Notes under the pieces: model-generated
Told to the model about the DNA's origin: nothing
Databases searched by the model: none
Seen by the model: only the letters and a program-made list of their open reading frames with translations
Assembly: GCA_028023455.1 (NCBI GenBank)
Contig: JAQFVV010006449.1
Coordinates: 850,812-914,811 of the forward strand
DNA from: Epiperipatus broadwayi
Lineage: Eukaryota; Onychophora; Udeonychophora; Euonychophora; Peripatidae
Length of the DNA: 64,000 bases
Direction: 5' to 3'
Part shown: one piece after another, positions 26,342-39,237 of the stretch
How positions within the stretch are numbered: the first letter of the stretch is position 1
Layout of the letters: every line of letters begins with the position of its first letter
Program-made: the position numbers and the translations under genes

Positions 26342-29300
26342 TGTTAATTTGAATTATATTCTTTTTTTTTTTGAAAAGTATATTATGGTATGAAATTATC
26401 TCATAGGGTATTGAATGGGAATATTATTTATTAATCTTTCAAAATGATAAAAAATCATTCTTATGTTTCATTAATATTATATTTATCTTTTACATTACAT
26501 TTTTATTGTTATTGAATATTATTGAGTTATTAATTTTATCTCTTTGTTTAATCATTATTATATTATATTATATATTTATAAATAAATACAATAATCATTA
26601 TTAGTTACATAACAATTGTTTCACATATATGTTAATATTACAAACATCATAGGTATATCATTTATTAATCAATGCTTACATAAAGGCATATTAGAAAATG
26701 ACTTGTTTAAAATCATCCCTAAAGAGATCCAATTGCAAATTCTCCATGAGTTTGAATATCATGGCATAATGGTGACTGAAAGAGGGGTGAGAGATGGATA
26801 AACTAGTCTAAATTATTTCTAAATTTGTCTAGAGATTATTGAGCTATCATAGTAAAGATGGATGTAATCATGGACTTAGCATTTTATCATTTTATTTCCA
26901 GCATTCTACCTGAAGATCCAAACTCTGATTGTAGTGAAATGCACACTCTCTTTCTGGTGAAAACCGACATCTTGTTACACACGGTGCAACCAATGTGGGG
27001 CCTTAAATCATAGATTCAATATCATTATAGCCTTGAATCATAGGTTCTATTTTATTAAATATAGTGGACAACATGGTAATTAGATTAATTGATGATTCTT
27101 GATACCAAGTATATTGACATATTTCATTTATATGGTGTACTAATTGTTGGGCATTAAGCATAGATTACACATCATTACATATAGTTCAACCAATTTAATT
27201 TCATATTATGAATCTTGAATTATAGTTTTTTCATAATGATTCATCTAATATATAAAGTATATAAAGCATAAGAAGCAATTGCAAGCCAGCATTACCTTCC
27301 AATGCATTGTAAAAAAAGCCAGTACATAATATCTAAATTATATTTGTAAGCTATTCAACCTCTCTATTTGATAATAAACTTATTTTATATTTAATTAAAT
27401 ATGTCTGTCCTTGTAATTTGGAGTTATTTATATAGTTATTTATTCAGCTATTTAATTAAGTAAGTTATTGTTATGATAAATATTATTAGTCACTAAATTT
27501 ATAGACTAGAAATGTAACCATATTTTGTTATATGAGATTAAACCATGAACCGAATAATAAAAATAGATTTATATTTAATAATAATCATGTACTATAATAA
27601 ATAAGTACTAGGCACCCTTATGATATGGTTACTGATGGAGAACTGTGAGAGAGACTATTTGTCTAGTCCCTGAGCTATGCTGCACTGTTTAAAGACTGGC
27701 AAGCTAGGTGATGTCAAGAATGTTAAGTAGATGATGGAGATTGGAAGTTTAGGTAGGGGTTTTTACTAGGAATGTGGACCTCCTCCACATTAACTGGTTG
27801 AGAGACCTTGCTTGATCTTTTGGTCTTGTTGACTGATTATTCAATCTTGACCTTTAAAATACAAAGGTTATGTTTATTTTATGATTATTATCTTTTTGAC
27901 AATAAACATCAAATTATAATTATAAAATTTTTGTTTTATAATGATTTTTGCTTGGCTGATCACCTTTACCATGACCGTAGTAATTGTGATGGCTATAAAC
28001 AGCAGAATGCTGAAGCAGTCCATGATGGGATCAAATTCAAATTGCATTTTTGTGTAATGGTTGGAGATAGAATTTTGATTGGTAACTGGAACTTTGTACA
28101 TATCATTAAGTTAAATCTCATAGTTTAAAACTGGCTATGGGAAAGTAGTTTGGTAATCATGTAAATATTTTTGTTATTATTTATTAATTATTAATTTGAA
28201 TTAGAATATTGAGATGGCATCTGTTTGGCAAGTGCCTATAAAAATTCAATGTGAATATATCTTCCTATTGGCCAATTTACCTCAAGAATGTTGATTGTTA
28301 ACATTATTTTAGAATTTTTCTAAGTGTAAATATACTGCACAGAATATACATTTAAAAGACTCCAAACAAGAAGTTTGCATCCAAATCAATGCTAGTATTC
28401 TGGTATATTGACGTGATCAGGACAAACTAAGAATGTTAGCATAACTGAATCATGCTTAGAAAAATTTACATCTGCACACAATGATATTATTAAAGAAACA
28501 TAGTGATCCTCATCTATTACAGGAATGTGCCTGGTAAAACAATCATCTGATTATATTTGGGAAATAGTGCTGCATCCAGAAGGTGAGTGGATCTTGTGAC
28601 TTACAGTCCCCATTTAGAGCATAAGAAAATCAATGGCATAGGAAATATCAGTATCACCATTAGCAATATGATAGCAAACATTTTCAGGCTATGCATTCAT
28701 TTGGGTGATATACACTACATATTAATGTGACACAAGGAAATGAGAATCCAATGCATCTCCCCAATCTACATTGCCAAAAACACTCATGCATCCCTCCAAG
28801 AACATCGATTCAACTACGAAACAATTAACCCTTAATTAAACCAAACACAGTCATTTACACCTAACTTTAAATTTATAAACTTAATTTAATAATGATGGAA
28901 AGGACAATGGCAAACGTGTTATGCATAAAATATTTAATAAATAATTTAGAATTTAATTTAATTGTCAGAGAAGAGATTTTTAGGAGAAATAACATACAGG
29001 ATTATTCATTAAAAGTTTGTATGTTAGACAATTAAAAGTCCAAATCTCATTTTTAAAAACATCATACTTTCCATGGTTTTTTTATGAATTCTGTGGATTG
29101 CAGCAAGTTTATTGAAAGCCACTTTGTGGTCATTGATGCGCTAAATGTGCAGTTAAATGTACTGTCCCTCATTGAGTAGTAGATATTTTCTATTGGAGAC
29201 TAATTCATTTTTGTTATTGTTTAGGAACTGCTACTCTTGTGGCTGCCTCAGCCAGCACAACTGAGGTATTGAAGTCTATTGTATGATCCCTAGATTGTGG

Positions 29301-30654
29301 AGGTGTATAATATAAGTACCAAAATACTTTAATCTAATCAATAATTCCTTTAAAGTAATCTAATTATTTTTATATTATTTAGTATCCCTCATCACCAAAT
29401 TCCAGAAATGGTCTTTGATGGCTTAGCATGTTTTTTATTTGTGATGATTTTTCTCTCTGGACTATGTGTTCATAGGCATCTTTTTTGGTTCATTTGCTTC
29501 AAAGTTGGACACATTAATATTTTCTTATGACTAGTAATTTTAATTTCTTCTATCCAACATGCAATCTGGTAAATGCCTTAATGGTCTTTTTGTCATTACA
29601 TTTCAATACAAATTCATTTGTGCCTACTATAGCTTAAAAATAAGTTTAAAAAAATGAAAATAAATGAGCAAGTTTCATTATTGTTTTTACCTTCCTTAAA
29701 ATATTCTTTTGTTTTTAGATTTTTAACTTTTCTTTAACACTTTTAACTTGAAATAATTATTTAATAAGTTTATCATTTGTGCATTTTATATATTTGTTCA
29801 TTTTTAATATCAATTTAAATCAATTTTTTGTATTGATTTTTTTTATATTTTCATTTGATTGCAATGTAATAGTGTATATATCACTCTTTTTGTAATAAAA
29901 ACAATTTGTGTGCATGTACATGAGGGGGTGGACTTGTAACTTCCAGTTACATTATTTTTTCATTTTTGTATACTTTTTTTTTTTACAAGAAAAACGTTTT
30001 TGTTTTTTTCTTCAGTGTAAGTTGATTTAAAGACTATAACTTTTTTACTTCTTTCTTAAAAACTATCTCAATACATTTCAATCTGGTAATTGAATCATAT
30101 ATAATTTGTACATATATGTAAAAATCCTTTTTTAATTAAAATAGAAGTTAGATTATGAATGTTTGTCTTATTATCAAAGTACATATAATCTTGTATTTAT
30201 ATAAAATTTAAGAATAATTGCTTATAGATAATGTGTTATCATATGGAAATTGCAAGACAACCAATGTCAAAAATATATTTATAGATTATTATCTATCTCT
30301 TTTCAAAGTAATAGTTAACTACTAGATGGTATTCCATTTATTATGTGAGTATTATTGACAATCAGTTGATAATATTTCATTGGCCTATTTTGCATCTTAA
30401 CTAGTATTATGTTATTTACACATATGACTATAATTTGTGAAATATTCTCTCTTGCAAAATAATAAAAGTCACTTCATTTTTTTATTAAAATCCAAAGATA
30501 ACCCTTGTTTTTGTCAGTAATTTTATTATTTACATTACATTTGTTATGGCTATATATCTTAATTCATGATAAATTGATATGAATTTTTTGCTCAAAAGGT
30601 AGTGAATTGGGAATATATATATTTTTTTACTTTTTACTTTTGTTTTAATTGTTG
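26339..30654. other. AT-rich region, no gene seen
   Basis: Short frames at 26616-26801 and 27808-28128 have no recognised domain and no supporting splice or homology signal. Around 26980-27240 a loose repetition of AATCATAGATT and GTTCAACCAATT-type strings occurs, too diverged to define. 28440-28920 is less AT-rich but has stops in all frames. Confidence 0.4.
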
Positions 30655-30657
<3 letters not shown>

Positions 30658-30693
<36 letters not shown>

Positions 30694-30745
30694 TCTGCTT
30701 TTTTATGTTTATATATATATATATATATATATATAAACATAAAAA
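30658..30745. repeat. Palindrome built on two (AT)n tracts
   Basis: TTCTGCTTTTTTATGTTTATA is followed, after (AT)n, by TATAAACATAAAAAGCAGAA, and further (AT)n lies on the left. The whole can fold into a long hairpin. Probably an inverted microsatellite duplication. Confidence 0.8.
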
Positions 30746-31437
30746 GCAGAAACAATGCATATATATTTGTTTCCATCTCAAAAAAGTGAAATTTTTGAAT
30801 GAATTATTGTTTCTTTTTATTTATTTATTTATTTATTCCAGAAGCATATTGCAATAATATCATGTATGTGGAAAAGTGAGTTATTTTATATTTACAAACA
30901 TTGCTGATGAAAATAGATTACGAGTCTGTACACAGGTTTGGAATTGATGTTAAAATCCTTCAGAAGCATATGAAACTCAATGGCCTTTCACTTCACTCCA
31001 ATGCAACATTTCAATTCCAACATGCCTATAATACAATCCTAAAATTTTTCCTCGGTTCCCTGATGCATTACACTTTACTGCTGTAATGAGCAAAATGTCA
31101 TGGGTTACACTAAACTACTCAAATAAGAATGAATTACTAAAGTATAATTTAACCTCACTAATTGATCATCACAATATATGAATAAACACAGCAATAGACA
31201 CAATGAATATGGTTGCTACGGAGAGATCAACTTTAGAAAAAAAAAATAAGAAGTGTTTTGTTCAACATGGAAACTTGTTTGAAACCTATTTTTATTTAAC
31301 TTTGTAAAACAAATTTGTCACAGGATTTAGAAAAACAAACTAGAGACTTTGCAGATAAACAAATTATGCAGGTAAAATTAAGCAGTCGGTGAATTTTAAA
31401 GAAATCATTTCAAACTTTTAACTAAACCTGTGGACAA
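30746..31437. other. Spacer, no gene seen
   Basis: A 61-codon frame at 30901-31086 is not recognisable. Otherwise AT-rich. Confidence 0.45.
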
Positions 31438-31456
31438 TATATATATATATATATAT

Positions 31457-31484
31457 TGTAATGATATATTTATATAGCGTTATA
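31457..31484. repeat. Isolated 28-bp palindromic terminus of family A
   Basis: TGTAATGATATA, TTTATATAGCGTTATA: the same length and layout as the last 28 bp of family A element 2 (21742-21769), but standing alone between (AT)n tracts with no body attached. Confidence 0.55.
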
Positions 31485-31504
31485 ATATATATATATATAT
31501 ATAT

Positions 31505-32154
31505 ATGATAGATATTAGAACAACTAAATTTTATTGCATTTAAAAGAAAATATTTCTTTTGACTTCAAGCAATATTTGAACTTTAATTTTAAATGATAAA
31601 GAGATAGCAAAATGTGTTCTGGCTAGAACAATCGATTGTGGTGGACAGTAGAGCATCAATTCCATAACCATGGAAAGTATATAACCATATTTTTACAGTT
31701 ATAGCTTCTGACATATTTACTTCACACAGCATGGAATGGTTAAAAGTAGAATGGGAAAAAACCAGAGTCCATCAAGGCAGAATTGTCCACATCATGCTAC
31801 ACAATAGCAACAATGAATGATTCATGCTATGGGGAGAGAAGTATATGTAAACTGTATGAACTATAAAATGTGAAGAACCTTAATGAAATCTGCCTGATGA
31901 ATAATTCCTGAAATATATATTGCAATGTGATGATCACACATGTGTACATTTCATATATATATTGCATAATATTAAATGTGAGTTTGCTTAATTTTCAAGG
32001 TACTCGGGGTTTATTAAACATCGGACTATAAGTATACAATAATACAAATATATATATACTCATTTTTAAAGAAAAATATTACTGGCATGATTTATTTTTA
32101 AAATTCTCAGAGCACTTATGATTTATTAAAGATCACCCCATGTTGGGCACCAAT
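31505..32154. other. Spacer, no gene seen
   Basis: No recognised feature. Confidence 0.45.
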
Positions 32155-32420
32155 TATAATGGTCGGGGTGAACAGTGTCTTGCCGTATCTGCCATACAGG
32201 GCACCACTAGGCCATTTGAACCTAGAAAATTTATATAGTAAGCAGATACGTAAGTTTAAAAAAAAAATTTTTATATATATTTTATTCTGACCATCAGCCC
32301 AATGTCATAGCTCATGGAGATGCAGAGATTTAATATAACTTCTTAAAATATATTTAAAAAAAAAAAAGCTTTCAATAAAATCAATAAATAAGCTACTGCC
32401 AGAATTATTGTATTGCAAAA
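32155..32420 (+). mobile_element. Repeat family A, 5' fragment
   Basis: It begins TATAATGGTCGG and continues with CGTATCTGCC, GGGCACCACTAGGCCATTTG, AACCTAGAAAATTTATA, GCAGATACGTAAG and GCAGAGATTTAAT, as at the start of elements 1 and 2. The outer stem (CGTATCTGC at about 32184 against GCAGATACG at about 32242) and inner CTAGG/CCTAG hairpin are both kept. The rest of the element is missing. Confidence 0.8.
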
Positions 32421-33490
32421 TAAAATAACAATTATTTTATAAGGGATTATATTTTTGGTTGGACTTTCATAATCTTTTGTATATGTTTACCTAAGGTTTT
32501 TTTTTTAAATTTAAAAGTTACTGGACTGTATTTATATTATATTGCATACTGCATGATCTGTGGGCAAGTCTCTGCACATTTTGGCCTTTTCCTCACCAAG
32601 TCTACATAAGCTAACATACCCACCTCAGGATCACAATGAAGATTAATAAAAAATTGTATCTCATCTCTTTCATATATATGGAACTGGACATAAGCAACAA
32701 AACTCCATGTCTGAATTCGGATCACGTGGTTAGTGAACAAATTCCATTTCTCTAACTCAGTTTAGAAGTGGAGAGCTATCCAGTCTTGTGTTAGCTTCTT
32801 GGTGGCCATTTGCATCTCAGGACTCATCATTTCCCACAATATTAGTCTGCAATATTTTATATTTATATTTATTTCAAAAACTTTCTCTGCAGAAAATTAT
32901 TGGTCTAAATCAAGACGTAAAATATCCATAGGAGGGGTCACTATTGAATTTTTGTTAGTAGCAGAGGACAGTATTTTCAATGCTTTCCTAAAAATATGTT
33001 AGTTTGGCTGGCTATCCAAATCATGTACTCTCGCTATAGTGTTAATTATGTCTGTCTCTCTCTTTCAATCATGTAATCTGTCCAATGGCTAGAAATGTTG
33101 CCAACTTATAATGTGAACTCATTTTTAAGGGTCTTTCTTTCATATCTGGATATAGTTGCAGGAAATTAGCCTGCAGATCAATTAATCAATTCATTGTACT
33201 CTGCAAATGTAAAATAATAAAGTTTTTCTTTTGTCCTTCATTCACTATTGTAAAAACTCTGTAGCATTGTTTTCTTTAGTAAACCTGATCAATATATACA
33301 TGTTCAAATTCTTTCTTAGAGTCTTGTCTCTCCTTGACCACCAGGAAAACATTAAGAATAAATTCTAGTGAGGTTTGGGGAGTAATTGCTTAGTAGCAAT
33401 TTAGAGGAGTAGGTGAGTTTCGAGCTCCCTCTACCTGCATTACTAGGTTAGGTTAAAGCAGCTCTACTTTTTATACCATTACAAATATTA

Positions 33491-33495
<5 letters not shown>
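32421..33495. other. Spacer, no gene seen
   Basis: The minus-strand frame 32740-32537 and plus-strand frame 32799-33002 have no recognised domain. Confidence 0.45.

Positions 33496-33568
<73 letters not shown>
33496..33568. repeat. (AT)n microsatellite
   Basis: About 73 bp of AT repeats, ending in ACACAC. Confidence 0.95.
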
Positions 33569-33573
<5 letters not shown>

Positions 33574-34329
33574 CCTATACCTTTTACAATGGGTACAAAT
33601 AGTTTAGGTAGGGTTGGAAAAGTAATTAAATTATAAAAAAATAAATTTAGGTTATTTTCTAACATATAATTTTGATATTATAGATAGCAAGGATTCAAAC
33701 TCAGTATATAAGAACTTATAAATATATATTAGATAATTTCATTTCATGTGGATATTAATTAAATAATAAAATGATACAATAAGTCGTTTAACAGAGAATA
33801 TTAATTTTTATTTATTATATTTAAAAAATACTACAGAGATAGAATAGCTTAATTATAGCAGTACATATTTTATAATATAGGTTTAAAGTAATTGTTTTGT
33901 TTAGAGCATTGTTTAAATGATAAGTTAATTTAATATTAGGTTTGAGATATGCTGAAAGAATTACATAGTTAGAGGTAATTGTTTGAATATGAAAGCTTAC
34001 AAAAAGTTAGGGAAAGAAAACTTAAATTTTAGCACAGCCAATTCTTAATGTCCATTCCATAGATTCTTATTCTCACAGCTGTTATTGCTATGGAATTATT
34101 CATATAGTATATGAACATGGATGGGCTGCTCACCAACATGCATTAGCCAGAGTGGTGAGTTTATTAGCTTTTTACCTCTGAATTTAAGATCAAGAAACAC
34201 TATGGTCTTTCTTCTCAGTTACCTAATAAGTCAGACAGAATGTATGTGTAAATGACATATATTTTTCCAATAGATATATACAATCATGTCAGACAAAAAT
34301 AAATCATGGTCCTTATTTCCACGATGCTG
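33569..34329. other. AT-rich spacer, no gene seen
   Basis: No recognised feature. Confidence 0.5.
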
Positions 34330-34439
34330 TAAAGTCACCAACGAAGGCAGTGGTTGGTGGCAGAAAACAGAAGGTGCTAAAAATCCTCTGATTGTGGACC
34401 CAGGCTGCCATTGGATGATGACTTTTTATTTAAAACTGC

Positions 34440-35140
34440 AGATCACATTCAAGTGAAGAAAGATTGCAAAAATTAGAAGAAGTATCTTATATTAAATGGG
34501 ACATTATTGGAGTTGGTAAAGATAGAAGAAAAGATGAAGAGACAATTGACTTAAAAAGCGGTTATGTACTCTACTATAAAGGCACAAATATTGGAAATAC
34601 AAATAGAGTAGGATTCATTATAAATTAAAAGTGGAAGAACAACATTGTGGAGATGTATTGTGTATCAGACAGAGTGGCAGGATTAGTTATCCAACTTAAT
34701 AAGAGATATCAAATGCAGATAATTCAGGTTTATGTTCCAACAAGTTTTTATAGTCATGAAGTAGGAGAAGATTTTTGTATGGATATACAAAAGGTTTTTA
34801 TCACAGTAAACAACATTTTAAAATTATTATGGGAGGCTTTAATAATATAATTGGTAACCAAGTGAATGATGAAAAAGATTTAGGTAATTTTGGTTAGGTT
34901 AATAGAAATAAGAGAGGAAACAGACTTGTGGAGTTTGTAGAAAAAGAAAAACTTTATATTATGAATTATTTTTTTTATAAAAATGTTAAAAGGAAATAGA
35001 AATGGAAGCATTCAAATGAAGGTACAACAGAATTTGATTATATTTCGACTAACAGAAAATACATATTTTAAGATTGTAATGTTCTTAAGAATTTTGACAC
35101 AGGAAGTGACCATCGATTAGTTGTATGTATGATACGTTTT
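34440..35140 (+). pseudogene. RTE AP-endonuclease domain, broken
   Basis: In retrotransposition this domain nicks target DNA to prime reverse transcription. The N-terminal part reads SSEERLQKLEEVSYIKWDII and GVGKDRRKDEE, then YYKGTNIGNTNRVGFIIN. After a stop comes the 67-codon frame at 34647-34850 with SDRVAGLVIQLNKRYQMQII and QVYVPTS. The SDHRLVVCMI catalytic-site block lies near 35108-35137. The GDFN motif region near 34830 is frameshifted and altered. Stops near 34627 and 34850 break the domain. Confidence 0.88.
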
Positions 35141-35699
35141 AATGCAAAACTAGAGAGACAAAAGTTATTAAGAAAAACAATATTTGCAGTTTATATTCCT
35201 AATTTTCAGAAACATTCTAATGAATTTAAATTAGAACTTACAAATAGGTTTCAAGCATTAGTACATTTTGAACATGATTCAGATTTGAATTAAATTAATA
35301 TGAAAATAACTGATACACTTTTAAAAACTGCAACAAAGATAGCTGGTAAAAAAAGCAACAATTGTCCAATAAAATTTCTACTGAGACTAGAAAATTTATA
35401 AGAAAAAAAAATGAAGATATACAAAATGATGCATTAAAAAGAATTTAATATCTCAAATTTTATAAAATGTTGCTGAAAAAAAATCGAAAGTGATATAAGA
35501 AAATATAACTGTGATTGAGCAAGGAAAGCTGTAGGAGAGAATAAAAGTGTTAAGAGTGTAAAACAACATTTTGTTATTGGTAGGAAATTTATCTCTGCAA
35601 TAAGAAAAAAGGATGGAATTATTAATAAAAAAAGAGATGACATCATGAAATGGGTAGAAGACTTCTATCAAGAATTATATAGTAATAAAGAACAGAAGT

Positions 35700-36640
35700 A
35701 CCTCCTATATGTATTATAACTTCTGAATTATACAGACTTTTAAATGATGAAGTGAGGCATGCAATTAAATTTATGAAGAAAGAAAAGGCTCCAGGTAATG
35801 ATGGAACTATAATTGATATATTAAAAGAAGCATGTGAAGAAATAGATTTTTTTACCAATGTTATATATCAAATGTCTAAATGATAAAGATTCACCAGATG
35901 ATTGGAAGAATGTAGTATTAATATTAATATTTTAAAAAGGTGATAACGAAGATATTAAAAATTACAGACCCATCAGCCTTTTATCAGTTTTATACAAAAA
36001 TTTTTACCAAGATAATTACAACTCCTCTACAGAGAACATTGGATTTCCACCAACCAAGAAAACAAGCTGGATTTAAAAGTGGATTTAGTATCAATATCAA
36101 TATATCATATCCAGTTATTGAGAGATCTTATTAAAAGAACAAATGAATATGAGTTGTCATTATGCTTTGGATTTGTAAATTATGAAACGGCATTTGATTC
36201 TATAAACATTTCTTTAGTAATTAAAGCATTGGATTATCAAGGTGTAGATCCAGGATATTGCCAGATTTTAAAGAATATTTATAAAAATACAAAAGCAACA
36301 ATTAGATTACATAATGATATTAAGAAAGTCAACATTGAGAAGGATGTAAGACATGGTGACTTCATATCCCCAAAACTTTTTACAGCAGTGCTGCAAGAAG
36401 TATTTTGTGGATTAAAATGAGAATCTAAAGGAGTAAAAGTAAATGGAGATTATTTAAGTCATTTAGATTTTTCAGATAATGTAGTTGTTTTTTTCAAATG
36501 ATGCTTTAGAGCAGCAAGAAATGTTGCAGGAATTATCAGATGAAAGTAGGACTAAAGATAAATGTAAGACTAAAATAATGTTTAATGATTTTTTTCACAA
36601 TACAAAAATACAGATTGATTATGATGTGTTAGAAGTTAGC
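35700..36640 (+). pseudogene. RTE reverse transcriptase domain, broken
   Basis: The polymerase core is visible in pieces. APGNDGT-type residues occur near 35790, NYRPISLLS-equivalent sequence near 35957 and QAGFKSGF near 36064. A 113-codon frame (36079-36420) contains CFGFVNYETAFDSIN (motif A; normally a D replaces the N of FVNYE) and GVDPGYCQILKNIYKN. VRHGDFISPKLF matches motif B, usually RQGD. The catalytic motif near 36463 reads HLDFSDN, where family members have FADD, so both the frame and the catalytic aspartates are compromised. Confidence 0.88.
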
Positions 36641-36769
36641 AGTTACAAATAACATGATCAAGATATTAATACAGATGGAAATATAATAAATGAAATTAAT
36701 TGTAGAATTAAACTTGTTTGGAGTGCTTTTGTTACAAATAACTTGATACTAAAAGGAAATACGGCTACG

Positions 36770-37000
36770 TGTTTGAAAAGATACTTTTTTAATAAATGTG
36801 TTTGACCAGTTCTTACTTATGGATTTCAGACTTGGACACTTAATAGAAAAGCAATACAAAAGCTTCAGACCACTCAAGGAATATGGAGAGATGCATGTTA
36901 GCAGTAACAAGAAGAGATCGAAAATGCAATTGATGGACATATTGCTAAAAGAGATGGTAACAGATGCTCACTGAATCCGAATACTTCTATTAAGGATTTG
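36770..37000 (+). pseudogene. RTE C-terminal region, internally deleted
   Basis: LTYGFQTWTLNRKAIQKLQT is readable at about 36815-36872, followed by a frameshifted TRRDRK block and a HIAKRDGNR block with the intervening residues missing. Compare the longer intact tail at 3069-2734 on the other strand. Confidence 0.8.
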
Positions 37001-37357
37001 CTGTAAACTGAAACATAGAGGTAATATTATTTGTCGTATAATAAACATTTCATTTATAATGTTATTTAAATTCATTTAATTGTAGATTTAAATAAATTTG
37101 TGCCATTTTATTGATATGACAAGTGACAAATGAAAAAACAGAGATTTTACAACATAATAATACAACAAAAATAGTTGGAGAAAAAATACAGAAAATTATC
37201 TACTCAAGGCCAAATAGCCCACAAACCAGACCCGATTACTCCTCATCTGATGAAGAAATATTAATACCTTAGTTTTCCCTTACTAATAACAAAGATAATC
37301 TTTGGAATCTTGCCCAATGCCTTCCACAAATTGCTAAAAACTTGCCTGTGGTAAGTA

Positions 37358-37639
37358 ATGGCAAATCCATTGGCAATGAACAGTATCACTTGTAGGATTT
37401 CTGGGGTAAACATCAGAGGTATAAACTCTCTCATGCAAGTTCATGCCTTTAGGCATTTCTTTTCATCTGTCTCTCCCCACATTCTCTTTATGGCAGAGAC
37501 AAAGTACCACTACAACTCAAAAAACAATATTTCCTCTGAACTAAACAAACTTGTTTTTACTCATCTTTCTGTTAATCACTCTCCAGCTGGAGGTGTGGGC
37601 ATCCTAATTAACAAAAAAAATGCCTCCCAACAAGTTTAA
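37358..37639 (+). pseudogene. L1/Tx1-like endonuclease, N-terminal part
   Basis: A 93-codon frame containing ISGVNIRGINSL (the usual first beta strand, normally WNVRGI) and HILFMAETK (the catalytic E in a Q/E-T context), then AGGVGILINKK. These are the first blocks of the AP-type endonuclease. The frame ends at 37639 and the domain continues in another frame that overlaps by about 20 bp, indicating a frameshift. Confidence 0.8.
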
Positions 37640-38030
37640 AATGTTATACAAAGACCTTAATTTAATAGCCATCAACCTGACTTATGATAATAACACATTC
37701 AATGCATTCTATGTATATCTACCTAATAATGTAACAACTATTTTAAAAGTTATTCACACTATGAATATGCTCACTGCTAATAATGATGCTCCCTCAATCC
37801 TAATGGGGGATTTTAATATTTCCTATGACTGCTTCACATCAAAATACTTACACCTGCTAAATCGAAGCTTTTTAAATGGAAGATGCTTCTCCCACCCAAC
37901 GCCTTCTTTTTTTACAATAAAACTCAGCACTCTCTAATAGACCTCTTATTTTATACCTCAGAATTACACCTCGGTCTGGAGGCCACCCTCTAGCCAGTCG
38001 CCTTCTCAGACCACCAAGCAATATTAACTC
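37620..38030 (+). pseudogene. L1/Tx1-like endonuclease, C-terminal part
   Basis: The 37620-37937 frame carries IAINLTYDNNTFNAFYVYLP and SILMGDFNIS, where GDFN is the conserved metal-binding block. After a further frameshift, SLIDLLFYTS and FSDHQAI (the catalytic SDH) can be read up to about 38025. The start codon at 37620 is incidental; the frame is simply open there. Confidence 0.8.
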
Positions 38031-38039
38031 CTCTACAGT

Positions 38040-38406
38040 TTAAAAACTGTACCACAATCAGTCTCAACAATTTATTACTAACTCATGCTGCCATGATGGA
38101 AGCCTTTTTTTCTGAAACATACATTCTGTTTCATAAGATTGATAGTCTTTCTAGGCCTCCAGAAGAAGCTTGGTTTTCATTCGTGGGAATATTACAGACC
38201 TTAATAGCACACTATTAAGTCAAAGGACCTACCACCCTATTCAAAGAATTAGAACATATCCACAATAAGATCAAGAACTTTGCTATAGACACTGAACCTA
38301 TAGAAAATTTACTTACCCTCAAAAATCAATATAAACATAAACAAACAACAATAGCAGAACATATAGCTATTAAGAGATCTAAGATTTTCCTGCCATCACA
38401 ACACTG
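38040..38406 (+). pseudogene. L1/Tx1-like linker between endonuclease and reverse transcriptase
   Basis: The frame is open in pieces, with LLLTHAAMMEAFFSETYI, WFSFVGILQTL and KNQYKHKQTTIAEHIAIKRS readable. This region has the helical, charged character of the linker in L1-group elements. Stops occur near 38215 and at the junction with the 38407 frame. Confidence 0.6.
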
Positions 38407-39237
38407 TTGGATGAGAGGATACCTGTGGTGGGCTTTAGGTGCAAATCAAAACAAACCACTCCAACAATTATAACCATCAATGGTTTTCAAACCACTGGCC
38501 TCCAAATGATTCAACATAGTGAAGAACACCTCAGAGATTGCCTTCAGGCTCACTACATGGATGTACACAAAGCATTGAGAGACAGTACTAGAGTAAATGC
38601 ACATGGCATCACTGAGGCAGAGCTCAAAAGCCACCTTTTAGCACTACCCATAAATGTCCACCCTGGAATGCATGCCATTCCCAAATTTGTACTAACTCAC
38701 CTCAATAACTTCACAATCCCAATCATCATGAAAATGATTAACCATTTATCATCACAGAAAAGATCAATAGCCAACCTCTATCCAATAGCGATGGTTCCAT
38801 TCATTAAAAAGAACAGAGATCCAACATCCATCAACAGCTTAAGACCCATATCCATGACCCCTATCCTCATTAAAATAATAGAAGGGGTCATAAAGGAAAA
38901 AATACAAGACAAAATCCTAAACAAAATATCAGAATCACAATTTTCCAGAAAAGGATCATCCACACTAACTGCAATGGGAGAGGTCAAAATATTACTGGAC
39001 CATATCAGATCTAAAAAATTGTCCAAACCTATTGCAGTACAGATTGACATTACTGAAGCATTCGATTCAGTCAACATTAATACTCTACTTGATTTACTGG
39101 ATGAATGTGAAATTTCCACAGAAATTATCCAAATCATTGATAACCTCTTCCATAACAGACTAATACACATATCGCTCAATGGGTCATATTCCAATGATTT
39201 CTCCCCTACTAGATCTATTCTGCAGGGAACCCACTGA
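38407..39237 (+). pseudogene. L1/Tx1-like reverse transcriptase, N-terminal half
   Basis: A 276-codon frame. Visible blocks: HPGMHAIPKFVLTHL (usually G-x-DGxPxE-F), NSLRPISMTPILIKIIEG (RT motif 1), QFSRKGSSTLTAM (equivalent of QxGF-x-G), VQIDITEAFDSVNIN (motif A with the first catalytic aspartate) and RSILQG just before the stop. The stop results from a one-base shift, because the downstream frame resumes with PLSALFF exactly where motif B (RQGxPLSPLLF) should continue. Methionine 38407 is only the first ATG in the open frame. Confidence 0.9.

Larger units (their letters stand above)
34330..37015 (+). mobile_element. Decayed RTE-clade LINE
   Basis: The plus strand carries, in order, an AP-type endonuclease, a reverse transcriptase and part of the C-terminal tail, spread over several frames with many stops and frameshifts. 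It is the same clade as the fragment at 2.7-3.1 kb. The tail is shortened: sequence from the TRRDRK block jumps to HIAKRDGNR near 36920, so the middle of the tail is deleted and the usual FILQWIDNG end is absent. It cannot be active. Composition is purine-rich and AT-biased. Confidence 0.92.

Noticed and set aside
26616-26801. 61-codon frame ending in HEFEYHGIMVTERGVRDG
   Set aside because: Looks less AT-driven than others, but no domain or homologous copy in the window supports it.
27808-28128. 106-codon frame with an antisense 75-codon frame
   Set aside because: AT-biased composition, no domain and no splice or repeat evidence.
28440-28920. Possible diverged internal copy of family A
   Set aside because: Shares a short AACTACGAAACAA string with element 2, but the order of other blocks does not hold.
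33471-33665. Tyrosine-isoleucine repeat frames here and at 24.7, 30.5, 48.8 and 54.0-54.3 kb
   Set aside because: They are (AT)n or (AC)n translated; flanking residues are not protein-like.
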